In this document: positions 38,701-46,927 of the stretch, piece by piece
How the letters are laid out: each line of letters opens with the position of its first letter
How positions within the stretch are numbered: position 1 is the stretch's first letter
The notes under the pieces: generated by a model
What the model was told of the DNA's origin: nothing
Databases searched by the model: none
Seen by the model: the letters and a program-made list of their open reading frames with translations, nothing else
Position numbers and translations under genes: made by a program
Source: Arcticibacter eurypsychrophilus
GTDB lineage: Bacteria > Bacteroidota > Bacteroidia > Sphingobacteriales > Sphingobacteriaceae
NCBI RefSeq assembly: GCF_001730525.1
Contig: NZ_MDFN01000001.1
Coordinates: 1 to 64,000, forward strand
DNA length: 64,000 bases
Direction: 5' to 3'

Positions 38701-38813
38701 TGGATTTGTGTATTGTGAAAGTGGTTCTTAAATATATTCCACTGCAACATCAATTTTGACCTATCTTGACTTTGAAGTTGCTTTGTAATTACTGAATTTT
38801 GAAATAATGACAT
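35784..38813 (-). CDS. Type IIG restriction-modification enzyme (Eco57I-like)
   Basis: 1009 residues combining both activities. The N-terminal nuclease core is KADGAILISNKVKAVIELKG (about 86-105; D...ExK). The adenine methyltransferase has the SAM motif DPACGSGAF (439-447), the acidic LFGVDLNEESVEIAKLSL loop, and the catalytic motif NPPY (562-565), with a target-recognition region in the C-terminal 350 residues. One polypeptide methylates adenine in its site and cuts unmodified DNA. It is the first gene of the train with the Gabija-like pair. The recognition sequence cannot be read from this. Confidence 0.88.
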   Translation of the reverse strand: MSLFQNSVITKQLQSQDRSKLMLQWNIFKNHFHNTQIQDNIRNSKEEQYQGEFLIDLFVYVLGYVKNPTPNFTLTSEYKNVKDSKKADGAILISNKVKAVIELKGTNTTDLGKIEVQAFGYKNNQPECVYVITSNFEKLRFYIDNATEFLEFNLFLLTEKEFELLYLCLSYDSIANDIPKKLKEQSLSKEKDITKALYSDYSEFKRELHRDLVKQNPQFEALGLFKKSQKLLDRFLFLFFAEDRQLLPPNSVRLILNDWRDLQERDENVPLYNRFKKYFEYLNTGFKGKRYDVFAYNGGLFKPDEVLDIIRIDDELLYKHTLKLSEYDFESEIDVNILGHIFENSLNELDEIKARLEGTVIDKATTKRKKDGVFYTPKYITKYIVDNTIGKLCTDKKAEFKIIEEEYFTDKKRNILTKKPLLNKLINYRNWLLNIKICDPACGSGAFLSQALDFLIAEHRYIDELQAKLLGEALVLSDIEKSILENNLFGVDLNEESVEIAKLSLWLQTARPNRKLNDLNNNIKCGNSLIDDVAIAGEKAFNWKMAFPAIFDNGGFDVIIGNPPYGAFIDKISKNYYQKKFNTFQGNFEIYFFFIELISSIIKPKGKIGFITPDTWINIPQAKKLREHILELYGLNNIVIFKNSVFEDASLNAIVFILTLEGQNEECEIVNFDSKVDNLSNVSNITKVGFIKNWKNSEDKQFQVLQNEADILIINKINSKSQVASKFIDVCQGIVPYSTEYLTKEEVKNRVYHYNQPLDENYGVWIQGRAIKRYTLNVSNNEYLNYGAWLHRARKFKYFFEDRILIQEITGGKPPRISAINYSGKLFHDPGIISCINISCLNTKYLLTLINSKLLSWFNIMNSPKGNRLTFPKILIGDIRKLPIIEITVEQQAPFLEKADLMLSLNIDLQEHSQMFQRILQRNFDLEILPRRLQDWYFLSYADFIKELEKQKVKLSLDQEVKWERFFTAEVKKVLSLKAEIDSTDKKIDALVYKLYDLTADEIHIVENC

Positions 38814-39002
38814 AAAGGCGTTGCTCTGAAAAAATTAACGATGATTTGCTAATTTAAGCAAGAATACTTTAATACGATAAAAATAAGTTATGTAATTGCC
38901 ACTGCAAGTTAGTAAATAACTATTTTAATAAATGTTTGCAAATAATCTATTGCTTCTTTTAAACAACCTCTACACTATAACACAACAATCGTGACATTAT
39001 AT

Positions 39003-39247
39003 CTAGAGCATAACAGGTTCTTCTTCAAGTAATTTCGAAAGATTGCTTTCCATAATAACCATTTCTTCAAATTTTCTTCCACTCAGCTTAATGTTCAAAT
39101 CAGCCACATTATTGTCTACTCTATTTTCTATGGATAATCTATTGCTTTATCAGGCATTTTATCCACTTTAGCCCAATCTAAAATCTGCGTTGATAAAAGA
39201 TAAGATGAAAGAATTCGTTCAAATATAGCATCATTGTAATCTTTCAT
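39003..39247 (-). pseudogene. Small frameshifted gene, about 81 codons
   Basis: The ATG at 39245-39247 opens MKDYNDAIFERILSSYLLST then QILDWAKVDKMPDKAID. The frame then shifts by one base and continues IENRVDNNVADLNIKLSGRK, FEEMVIMESNLSKLLEEEPV, ML and TAG (39003-39005). The total of 245 bases is not divisible by three, consistent with one indel. Helical and acidic; I do not recognise the family. The rest of the 38814-39451 gap shows nothing. Confidence 0.5.
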
Positions 39248-39451
39248 GTTGAGTTAATTTATGCACGTTTCGCAAAAACATTGATGGCAATACAATCGCA
39301 AAACCCTTATATAGTTGCTGGAGTTCATCAAATAGCTTTCTCAGGGGAATAAATCCTTAAAATTGTTATCGAGTTCTTTTCACTTAAGATTTAGATGGTT
39401 CAAATTATACTTAGCAATGTGTTTGAGATTTTCAGAACTTTCAATCCTTCA

Positions 39452-39470
39452 TTATTTCCCAATACAAAAC
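39452..39470 (+). repeat. mnmE 3' end: candidate integration site (right end)
   Basis: TTATTTCCCAATACAAAAC is the antisense of the last codons of mnmE (FCIGK, stop). The trmE/mnmE 3' end is the known target of SGI1-type elements in Gammaproteobacteria. Near-copies in the same orientation lie at 18742 and 19799, and the defence island begins right beyond this point. Confidence 0.45.
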
Positions 39471-40810
39471 TTTGAAAAAATATTCTCCAACAAATCATCC
39501 GTAGTCACCGCCCCAGTAATTCCCCCCAAATAATACAACGCCTGCTTAATATCCATCGCCAAAAAATCAGATGTAACCGGATTATCCAAACCATACAACA
39601 CCCGATCCAACGCCTCTTCCGTCTTCCTTAGCGCTTCTACATGCCTGATATTGCTTACAATAACTTCATCATTATTAATCCGATGTAAATTCACTTTCCG
39701 AAGTACCTCAACCTTTAACTCCTCAATTCCAACCTTTTCCCTCGCCGAAATAAAGACCAACTCCAACCCCTCCATAACTTCCATCACAGCAGGAGCCAAT
39801 AAGTCACTCTTATTCACAATTCCAACAATAGGAATACCCAACGAAGCAAGTTCAGCAAGCTGCACCTCTATTTCTTCAACCCCTTGTTCCGGATCAAAAA
39901 GATACAGGATCAATCGAGCCTGCTTCATCTTTTCCTTTGTCCGCAATACGCCCTGAGCCTCTATCACATCAGCAGTCTCCCGAATCCCTGCCGTATCAAT
40001 AAACCGAAATACGACCCCATTGATAGACATCTCATCTTCAATCGTATCCCTGGTAGTCCCGGCAAATTCAGAAACAATAGCCCGCTCCTCATTCAACAAA
40101 GCATTCAACAAAGTAGACTTACCAACATTAGGCTTACCGGCAATAACCACAGGAACCCCATTCTTCATCACATTTCCCTGCTCAAAAGAACTGATCAACC
40201 GATACAACACCGCATGAATCGCTAAAGTCAAACTCCTCAACTGATCCCGGTTTGCAAACTCCACATCCTCTTCCCCAAAGTCAAGCTCTAGCTCAATCAT
40301 TGAAGCAAAATGAATCAGCTGATCCCTCAAACCCTTCAGCTCAGAAGAGAACCCTCCCCTCATCTGCTGCATAGCAACTAAATGCGAAGAAGCCGAATTC
40401 GAAGCAATTAAATCTGCAACGGCCTCGGCCTGCGACAAATCCATACCTCCATTTAAAAAGGCCCTTAACGTAAATTCACCTGGCTTTGCAGCCCTTGCTC
40501 CTGTACGGATAAATAACTTAATGATACTTTCGATGATATAAGCGGATCCATGGGTAGAAACCTCCACCACGTGCTCTTTGGTATAAGAATGCGGACCGAT
40601 AAATAAGGAAACCAATACCTCATCCAAGATCACCTCCCCATCCCGGATCGTTCCGAAATGAATCGTATGAGAGGCCTGCTTACTTAAATCCTTTCCTTTA
40701 AAAACAGTTTTTGTAATTGTAATGGCATCAGGTCCTGATAACCGGATTACTCCAATGGCTCCACTTCCTGATGGTGTAGCTAATGCCACAATTGTATCGT
40801 TATTTGTCAT
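39452..40810 (-). CDS. mnmE: tRNA uridine-5-carboxymethylaminomethyl(34) synthesis GTPase MnmE
   Basis: 452 residues, full length. The N-terminal folate-binding domain starts at IVALATPSGSGAIGVIRLSG. The Ras-like G domain has P-loop GKPNVGKS (about 224-231), the DTAG switch (FIDTAGIRE) and NKSD. The helical domain ends with the invariant FCIGK, whose cysteine is essential. With MnmG it modifies the wobble uridine of several tRNAs. It is the last gene of a minus-strand unit, 11 bases after the TIGR02757 gene. Its intact 3' end is where the defence island abuts. Confidence 0.97.
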   Translation of the reverse strand: MTNNDTIVALATPSGSGAIGVIRLSGPDAITITKTVFKGKDLSKQASHTIHFGTIRDGEVILDEVLVSLFIGPHSYTKEHVVEVSTHGSAYIIESIIKLFIRTGARAAKPGEFTLRAFLNGGMDLSQAEAVADLIASNSASSHLVAMQQMRGGFSSELKGLRDQLIHFASMIELELDFGEEDVEFANRDQLRSLTLAIHAVLYRLISSFEQGNVMKNGVPVVIAGKPNVGKSTLLNALLNEERAIVSEFAGTTRDTIEDEMSINGVVFRFIDTAGIRETADVIEAQGVLRTKEKMKQARLILYLFDPEQGVEEIEVQLAELASLGIPIVGIVNKSDLLAPAVMEVMEGLELVFISAREKVGIEELKVEVLRKVNLHRINNDEVIVSNIRHVEALRKTEEALDRVLYGLDNPVTSDFLAMDIKQALYYLGGITGAVTTDDLLENIFSKFCIGK

Positions 40811-40821
40811 ACTAATTCTCT

Positions 40822-41805
40822 TTAAAACTTCTCTTCTATCCCCAAACCAAAAAGAGCAAAATCATATCGTACCGGATCTACAGGATCAAAGGACCTCAAG
40901 CGATCAGTCAATTCCACTGCCGTAAGCCAATCTGTTTGTTTCCTGTTGATCAACATTAATTTTCGAGCTACCCGGTCTACATGTAAGTCACAAGGACAAA
41001 TCAATTGCGATGGCGAAATCCTGTTCCAAATTCCAAAGTCTACTCCTTTATCATCCTGACGAACCATCCAGCGCAAAAACATATTCAACCTCTTGCAAGT
41101 CGACTTTTGCAAAGGAGAACTTACATGTTTAATCGTCCTCCTTGGAAAATCAGGCAAACTAAAAAAGTAACTCCTGAAATGATTCAACATCTCTTCTGCT
41201 GAAAAATCAACTGAAGGGAACGGGGCAGAATCTTCACCAAATGAACCCTGAACAGTAGAACCTTCTTCAACAAACGGACCGTTAGGAGCTCGACCTTCTT
41301 CAAAGCACGAAGCTTTATCCCATATCCACTCTTCAAAAGAAGTAGCAATACCGGAATTACTTAAACCTAACCTTAACTTAGAAGATGGCAAAAAAGCATC
41401 CTCCAATGAATCAAACACCCTATAATGCGTTCTAAAGAAACTCACAAAGTACAAAAGATCCGTATCATTAAAAGTCCTATGCTTAAAACCTAATAGCGCT
41501 TTCAAATCTGTATCCTGATGCCCCATGATAAACTCATAAGGCGACCCAGACATCCTTTCAATCAAATCCCTGCACTTATTGATAATCGTCTTCCTCTGCC
41601 CCCAAGCCAATATCGCAGCAAAGAAACCCATGATCTCAATATCTTGTTTCCGCGAAAACTGATGCGGAATCACAATCGGATCAAACTCAATAAACGAAGG
41701 CCGGTTATACAGTTCCACCTTCTCATCCAAAAACGCCTTCAAATCAAGCGAATCTAAAGTCAAGCCCCGAGAATCTAACGACGAAATAATCGAATGAATA
41801 CTCAA
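40822..41805 (-). CDS. TIGR02757 (DUF2400) family protein
   Basis: 327 residues. Family features are the helical opening DLKAFLDEKVELYNRPSFIE, the PHQFSRKQDIEIMGFFAAIL segment with AWGQRKTIINKC, and the C-terminal NMFLRWMVRQDDKGVDFGIW and PCDLHVDRVARKL. This resembles a helix-hairpin-helix DNA glycosylase-like fold, but the function is unproven. An odd acidic and serine-rich insertion (about 170-205, GRAPNGPFVEEGSTVQGSFG) is not usual. It is sandwiched between metB-like and mnmE genes with gaps of 2 and 11 bases, so it is cotranscribed. Confidence 0.85.
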   Translation of the reverse strand: MSIHSIISSLDSRGLTLDSLDLKAFLDEKVELYNRPSFIEFDPIVIPHQFSRKQDIEIMGFFAAILAWGQRKTIINKCRDLIERMSGSPYEFIMGHQDTDLKALLGFKHRTFNDTDLLYFVSFFRTHYRVFDSLEDAFLPSSKLRLGLSNSGIATSFEEWIWDKASCFEEGRAPNGPFVEEGSTVQGSFGEDSAPFPSVDFSAEEMLNHFRSYFFSLPDFPRRTIKHVSSPLQKSTCKRLNMFLRWMVRQDDKGVDFGIWNRISPSQLICPCDLHVDRVARKLMLINRKQTDWLTAVELTDRLRSFDPVDPVRYDFALFGLGIEEKF

Positions 41806-41807
41806 AA

Positions 41808-42950
41808 TTACCCCCCTATTGCCTGCTGCAAATCTTCCAGCAAATCATCAATATCCTCTATCCCAACACTCAACCGCAACAAATTATCCGTTACCCCAGC
41901 AGCTAAACGAAGCTCCAAAGGTATAGACGCATGAGTCATACTCGCAGGATGATTAATCAACGACTCCACTCCTCCCAAAGATTCAGCCAATGAAAATACC
42001 TTAAATGACGAAGCCAACTTAAATGTCCTCTCCAAATCAGCATCTATAAGACTAAAAGAAATCATCCCCCCAAAATCCCTCATCTGCTTTACAGCAACTG
42101 CATGATTCGGATGATCTTCAAATCCCGGCCAATAAACCTTATCCACTAGAGGATGTGCCCTAAGATACTCCGCAACTAAACGTCCATTTTCACAATGTGC
42201 TTTCATCCGCAAATGCAGCGTCTTAATTCCTCGTAAAACCAAAAAACTATCCTGCGGACCTGGTGTTGCCCCACAAGAATTATATATAAACCACAACCTC
42301 TTATACAACTCTTCATCATTCAACATCAAAGCACCCATTACCACATCGGAATGTCCTCCAAGATACTTAGTTGCCGAATGCATCACAATATCTGCTCCCA
42401 AATCCATTGGATTCTGCAAATACGGCGAAGCAAAAGTATTATCTACCGCAAGCAGCACCCCAGCCTCTCTAGCAATCACAGATACCGCCTTAATATCAAT
42501 AATCTTCATCGTCGGATTAGTAGGTGTCTCTATCCAGATCAACTTAGTCCTAGCATTCAAATACTCCCTAATCACCAACGGATCCGATAAATCAATAAAA
42601 TGAAACTTAATTCCGTAATTAGCAAAGATCTTCGTAAAAATCCTATACGATCCTCCATATAAGTCATTCCCAGTAATCACTTCATCTCCCGGCAACAGTA
42701 ACTTCAATACCGCATCAATAGCAGCCATCCCACTTGAAAATGCTAATCCAAACCGGGCGTTTTCCAATGCAGCCAAACAATCTTCCAAGGCCTTCCTTGT
42801 CGGATTAGTTCCACGCGAGTACTCAAACCCTTTATGGTCACCCGGCGATTTCTGCCAATAAGTAGATGTTTGATAAATTGGTGTCATCACTGCCCCTGTT
42901 GTTGGGTCAGGATGCTGACCCGCATGTATAGCCTTTGTTCCGAATTTCAT
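41808..42950 (-). CDS. Trans-sulfuration PLP enzyme (cystathionine gamma-synthase or lyase)
   Basis: 380 residues of the Cys/Met metabolism PLP family. It has the opening TKAIHAGQHPDPTTGAVMTP, the tyrosine/arginine region FEYSRGTNPTR, and the PLP-binding lysine in MHSATKYLGGHSDVVMG. The C-terminal SLGGVESLINHPASMTH is typical of cystathionine gamma-synthase/lyase members. These make or break cystathionine between cysteine and homocysteine. Exact specificity (MetB versus gamma- or beta-lyase) cannot be set from sequence. First gene of the unit with TIGR02757 and mnmE, 2 bases apart from the former. Confidence 0.87.
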   Translation of the reverse strand: MKFGTKAIHAGQHPDPTTGAVMTPIYQTSTYWQKSPGDHKGFEYSRGTNPTRKALEDCLAALENARFGLAFSSGMAAIDAVLKLLLPGDEVITGNDLYGGSYRIFTKIFANYGIKFHFIDLSDPLVIREYLNARTKLIWIETPTNPTMKIIDIKAVSVIAREAGVLLAVDNTFASPYLQNPMDLGADIVMHSATKYLGGHSDVVMGALMLNDEELYKRLWFIYNSCGATPGPQDSFLVLRGIKTLHLRMKAHCENGRLVAEYLRAHPLVDKVYWPGFEDHPNHAVAVKQMRDFGGMISFSLIDADLERTFKLASSFKVFSLAESLGGVESLINHPASMTHASIPLELRLAAGVTDNLLRLSVGIEDIDDLLEDLQQAIGG

Positions 42951-42969
42951 AATCTTCTCTTGTAAATGC

Positions 42970-42977
42970 CAAAATTA
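42970..42977 (-). promoter_or_regulatory. -7 element for the trans-sulfuration/mnmE operon
   Basis: On the minus strand TAATTTTG exactly matches TAnnTTTG and lies 20 bases before the ATG at 42950, leaving a short leader. There is no TTG at the ideal -33 spacing. Motif only. Confidence 0.4.
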
Positions 42978-43025
42978 AAACAATTTCATGTTTAAGCACT
43001 TAATACATGAATTAATAACTTGAAT

Positions 43026-44186
43026 ATGTTATTTGCTCGATATCTTGCGGTGAGAAAGCGTACAGAGTGGATTTGTGCTCCATTGAAAACGGAGGATTAT
43101 GTCGTACAACCTGTAGACTTTGTAAGTCCGCCTAAATGGCACCTTGGTCATACGACCTGGTTTTTTGAAACCTTTGTTGCTAAGCCCTATATCTCTGACT
43201 ACAAGGAATATGACCCAAATTATAATTTTGTATTCAATAGCTATTACGAAACTTTAGGAGCCCGCGTCATCCGTACGGACCGTGGAAACCTGAGCCGCCC
43301 ATCTGTAGAAGACATCTATACCTACCGTAAATATGTAGATGAAGCAATGGCTTCGTTTTTAAACCAGGGTGTGATTACAGACCACGATTTAAGAGCCACT
43401 ATCATTTTAGGTCTTAACCATGAAGAGCAGCATCAGGAGTTATTATTCACCGATCTCAAGTATATTTTAGGCCATAACCCTTTGTTTCCTTCCTATTATC
43501 AGGATAGAGAGAAAGTAGAGATTAAACAACCTGCTATCCCCCTGGATCCATTTCTGACCATTGGTGAAGGAATTTATAAGATCGGGTACAAGGACAAGGG
43601 ATTCAGCTTTGATAATGAGCTTGGCCTGCACAAGGTATTTCTGGGGGAATACTCCATCAACAGGAACCTGGTGACCAATGGGGAGTACCTGGAATTCATT
43701 CAGGATGGTGGCTACCAGAACTTCCGGCATTGGCATGCGGAAGGTTGGGATTGGGTGAACACGCATAAAACGAAAGCTCCTTTATACTGGCACCTCATCG
43801 ATGGCAAATGGTTTAACTACACACTGGATGGACTGATCGAAATAAATGAACATGAACCTGTTAACCATGTCAACTATTATGAAGCGCACGCCTATGCGGA
43901 ATGGAAAGGCCAACGCCTTCCTACTGAGTTCGAATGGGAAGTAGCCGCACCTGATCTATCCTTTGGAAAGCGCTGGGAATGGACTGAAAGCGCCTACCTT
44001 CCCTACCCCGGTTTCCAACGTGCCGAAGGCGCTATTGGCGAATATAATGGCAAATTCATGATCAATCAAATGGTTTTACGTGGCTCCTCAGAGGTTACCT
44101 CCCCGGAGCATAGCCGTATTACCTATCGCAACTTTTTCAATGCCCATTTAAACTGGCAATATACCGGAATCCGTTTAGCAATCTAA
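43026..44186 (+). CDS. egtB: Ergothioneine biosynthesis protein EgtB-like (non-heme iron sulfoxide synthase)
   Basis: 386 residues from the ATG at 43026 (an in-frame TTG lies 6 bases earlier). A DinB_2-like N-terminal domain carries the iron ligands: the first histidine lies in PKWHLGHTTWFFE, and the other two in NHEEQHQELL (HxxxH). The C-terminal SUMF1/FGE-type domain includes EHEPVNHVNYYEAHAYAEWK and FEWEVAAP. EgtB joins cysteine or gamma-glutamylcysteine sulfur to trimethylhistidine using oxygen. It precedes egtD by 8 bases. Substrate preference, and ergothioneine versus ovothiol, cannot be fixed from sequence. Confidence 0.85.
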   Translation: MLFARYLAVRKRTEWICAPLKTEDYVVQPVDFVSPPKWHLGHTTWFFETFVAKPYISDYKEYDPNYNFVFNSYYETLGARVIRTDRGNLSRPSVEDIYTYRKYVDEAMASFLNQGVITDHDLRATIILGLNHEEQHQELLFTDLKYILGHNPLFPSYYQDREKVEIKQPAIPLDPFLTIGEGIYKIGYKDKGFSFDNELGLHKVFLGEYSINRNLVTNGEYLEFIQDGGYQNFRHWHAEGWDWVNTHKTKAPLYWHLIDGKWFNYTLDGLIEINEHEPVNHVNYYEAHAYAEWKGQRLPTEFEWEVAAPDLSFGKRWEWTESAYLPYPGFQRAEGAIGEYNGKFMINQMVLRGSSEVTSPEHSRITYRNFFNAHLNWQYTGIRLAI

Positions 44187-44194
44187 ATCTACCT

Positions 44195-45175
44195 ATGAAT
44201 ACTGAAACTGAATCTTCCCCGGAAACTTACGTCCTCCCTGAGCAATTAAAAGTCGATGTCCTTACTGGCCTATTGGCCTCTCCTAAATACATGCACGCCA
44301 AATATTTCTACGATGCAAAAGGCGACGAACTGTTCAGGCAGATCATGAAAATCCCTGAATATTACCTCACTGATTGTGAGATGGAGATTTTCAAAGACCG
44401 CTGCATGGATATTTTGCATACCCTCTCCATCTTCCCGAATGGCTTTGATCTGATTGAACTCGGTGCAGGTGATGCTATAAAGTCTTCCGAATTACTGAAA
44501 TGCCTGGTTCACAACGATATCAACTTCACCTATTATCCCATTGATATTTCGGGAAACGTCATCCAGTTGCTTCATGATGAGCTTCCTAAACGCATTCCGG
44601 GGATTAATTTACAAGGAATCCAGGCCGAATACTTTGAAGGATTAAAAGAAGTGGTTTCCCGATCTGATCGTCCTAAATTAATACTCCTTCTGGGTGGAAA
44701 CATCGGCAATATGCCCCCTGATGAAGCCTTGGAATTTTGCACTCTCCTGAGGGATCATTTAGCTGAAGGGGACTTTTTACTAATTGGTTTCGACTTAAAA
44801 AAAGACCCCTGGGTTATTTTCAATGCCTATAACGACCATCAAGGAATCACCGAACAGTTTAACCTGAATTTACTAACCAGGCTAAACAGAGAGCTGGGTG
44901 CGGACTTCAACCTGCAAAATTTCCGTCACTATGAAAGTTACGACCCAGAAACCGGCTCCTGTAAAAGTTACTTGTTCAGCAAAACCAAACAAACCGTACA
45001 AATCGCCGGAGAACAAATCATTTTCGAGGAAAATGAATGCATCTTCACCGAAACCTCACATAAGTATTCGTTGAAAGAGGTGGATCAGTTTGCTTCTAAA
45101 TCAGGTTTCGAACCTGTATTGCATTTAATGGATTCAAAAAAATGGTTTACTGATGTCATCTGGAAAGCGGTTTAA
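44195..45175 (+). CDS. egtD: L-histidine N(alpha)-methyltransferase EgtD
   Basis: 326 residues of the EgtD family (DUF2260). The opening LTGLLASPKYMHAKYFYDAK and GDELFRQIMKIPEYYLTDCE segments are highly characteristic; the SAM site is LIELGAGDAIKSSELL and LILLLGGNIGNM follows. It trimethylates histidine to hercynine, the substrate of EgtB, which lies directly upstream (8-base gap) and is cotranscribed. No egtE (PLP C-S lyase) follows, so a lyase encoded elsewhere is needed. Confidence 0.92.
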   Translation: MNTETESSPETYVLPEQLKVDVLTGLLASPKYMHAKYFYDAKGDELFRQIMKIPEYYLTDCEMEIFKDRCMDILHTLSIFPNGFDLIELGAGDAIKSSELLKCLVHNDINFTYYPIDISGNVIQLLHDELPKRIPGINLQGIQAEYFEGLKEVVSRSDRPKLILLLGGNIGNMPPDEALEFCTLLRDHLAEGDFLLIGFDLKKDPWVIFNAYNDHQGITEQFNLNLLTRLNRELGADFNLQNFRHYESYDPETGSCKSYLFSKTKQTVQIAGEQIIFEENECIFTETSHKYSLKEVDQFASKSGFEPVLHLMDSKKWFTDVIWKAV

Positions 45176-45198
45176 ACAATTTATACTTAACATATACA

Positions 45199-45253
45199 AA
45201 AGGCGGAGATCACAACAAGCTAAATTGCCTTGTTTATGATCCCCGCCTTTTCT
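45199..45253 (+). terminator. Terminator after egtBD, usable in both directions
   Basis: The stem AAGGCGGAGATCACAACAAG pairs with CTTGTTTATGATCCCCGCCTT across a 9-base loop, with a few mismatches, then TTTTCTTC. It lies between the convergent ends of egtD and proS and may serve both. Confidence 0.8.
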
Positions 45254-45294
45254 TCAAATCCCAAAATGCTTGTTAAGACACCTTTAAACCTCTT

Positions 45295-46767
45295 TTAATA
45301 TGCCCTCGCAAATAAAACCCGTTGCTTAGACGGTTTACCTGAATAAATGCATACCCCATCTTCCAATTTATTATCTAATGGAATACAACGGATCGTCGCT
45401 TTAGTCTCTTCTTTTATCTTTTGTTCCGATTCTGGTGTTCCATCCCAATGCGCGGACAGAAATCCTGGTTTTTCGTCCAGAAGCCTTTTAAACTCATCAT
45501 ATGTGTCTACTTCCACAATGTTCTCCGCTCTGAACTTGTACGCCTTCGAATAAATATTAGTTTGAATATCGTCCAATAATGTTTCAATGTATCCGGCTAA
45601 TCCATCGCGACTAATCGTCTGCTTTTCTTTTGTATCTCTCCGCGCAATTTCTGCCGTTCCATTCTCCATATCACGACCACCAAGGGCAACTCGAACCGGT
45701 ACACCTTTTAACTCATATTCGGCAAATTTGAATCCCGGACGTTGTGTATCCCGATCGTCATATTTTACCGAAATATCTTTGGCTTTCAATTCCGCAACCA
45801 ATGCCTTAGCCACTTCGGAGATCTGAGCCAGATCTTCGTCATTCCGGTAAATCGGAACGATCACCACCTGGATAGGTGCCAATTTAGGAGGCAATACCAA
45901 ACCTGCGTCATCAGAATGTGCCATAATCAACGCACCCATCAAACGAGTTGACACGCCCCATGAGGTAGCCCACACATGATCCAGCTTTCCTTCTTTACTG
46001 GTAAATTTCACATCGAATGCTTTTGCGAAATTCTGTCCCAGGAAATGAGATGTTCCCGCCTGCAAAGCTTTTCCGTCTTGCATTAAAGCTTCAATACAAT
46101 AGGTTTCTACCGCACCTGCAAAGCGCTCATTGGCTGTTTTAATCCCCTTAATTACCGGCATAGCCATCCAGTTTTCTGCAAAATCGGCATACACATTCAG
46201 CATACGTTCTGCTTCTTCCACTGCTTCTGCTGATGTTGCATGCGCGGTATGTCCTTCCTGCCACAAAAACTCAGTGGTCCGTAAAAACAGACGGGTACGC
46301 ATTTCCCAGCGCACTACATTGGCCCATTGATTGATCAATAAAGGCAAATCCCGGTAGGATTGGATCCAGCCTCTGTACGTATTCCAGATGATAGTTTCTG
46401 ATGTTGGACGAACAATTAATTCTTCCTCTAATTTTGCATCCGGATCCACAATAATATTACCGTTGCCATCGTTTTTTAATCTGTAATGAGTAACCACCGC
46501 ACATTCAGTAGCGAATCCTTCTACGTGAGCAGCTTCTTTAGAGAAAAACGACTTGGGTATAAAAAGAGGGAAGTAAGCATTGCTATGACCGGTGTCCTTG
46601 AACATTTTATCTAAAGCTGCTTGCATTTTTTCCCAGATTGAATAACCGTACGGCTTGATTACCATACATCCTTTCACTGCGGAATGCTCTGCCAGATCTG
46701 CTTTTGTAACAAGTTCATTATACCACTGGGAATAATCGTCGTTTTTGCTTGTAATACCCTTACTCAT
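45295..46767 (-). CDS. proS: Prolyl-tRNA synthetase (archaeal/eukaryote-like type)
   Basis: 490 residues, class II. Motif 2 ([20 protein letters not shown]), motif 3 ([20 protein letters not shown]) and the anticodon-binding domain ([10 protein letters not shown]) are readable. The C-terminus ends with AYC-less RVLFARAY, the zinc-binding-like extension of the short ProS type without an editing insert. It charges tRNA-Pro. It has its own good promoter at 46803-46834 and is convergent with egtD. Essential gene, apparently intact. Confidence 0.95.
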   Translation of the reverse strand: MSKGITSKNDDYSQWYNELVTKADLAEHSAVKGCMVIKPYGYSIWEKMQAALDKMFKDTGHSNAYFPLFIPKSFFSKEAAHVEGFATECAVVTHYRLKNDGNGNIIVDPDAKLEEELIVRPTSETIIWNTYRGWIQSYRDLPLLINQWANVVRWEMRTRLFLRTTEFLWQEGHTAHATSAEAVEEAERMLNVYADFAENWMAMPVIKGIKTANERFAGAVETYCIEALMQDGKALQAGTSHFLGQNFAKAFDVKFTSKEGKLDHVWATSWGVSTRLMGALIMAHSDDAGLVLPPKLAPIQVVIVPIYRNDEDLAQISEVAKALVAELKAKDISVKYDDRDTQRPGFKFAEYELKGVPVRVALGGRDMENGTAEIARRDTKEKQTISRDGLAGYIETLLDDIQTNIYSKAYKFRAENIVEVDTYDEFKRLLDEKPGFLSAHWDGTPESEQKIKEETKATIRCIPLDNKLEDGVCIYSGKPSKQRVLFARAY

Positions 46768-46802
46768 AGTAATTTTTTATAGTTTTTTTCGTATTTTTAA
46801 CA

Positions 46803-46834
46803 CAATATTAGTGTCCGTAAAGTTATAAAACAAA
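46803..46834 (-). promoter_or_regulatory. proS promoter
   Basis: On the minus strand TTTG (46831-46834) is followed by exactly 20 bases and then TAATATTG (46803-46810), one mismatch from TAnnTTTG. Both elements and the spacing fit the Bacteroidota consensus. The leader would be about 30 bases. Confidence 0.6.
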
Positions 46835-46927
46835 CCGGGCTATTTTAAACTAATCGACGTAACGTTTTCCCCGGATCTTACGTCATAGTATAGAGACAGG
46901 GAAACTGGAGATCTAACACACACGACA

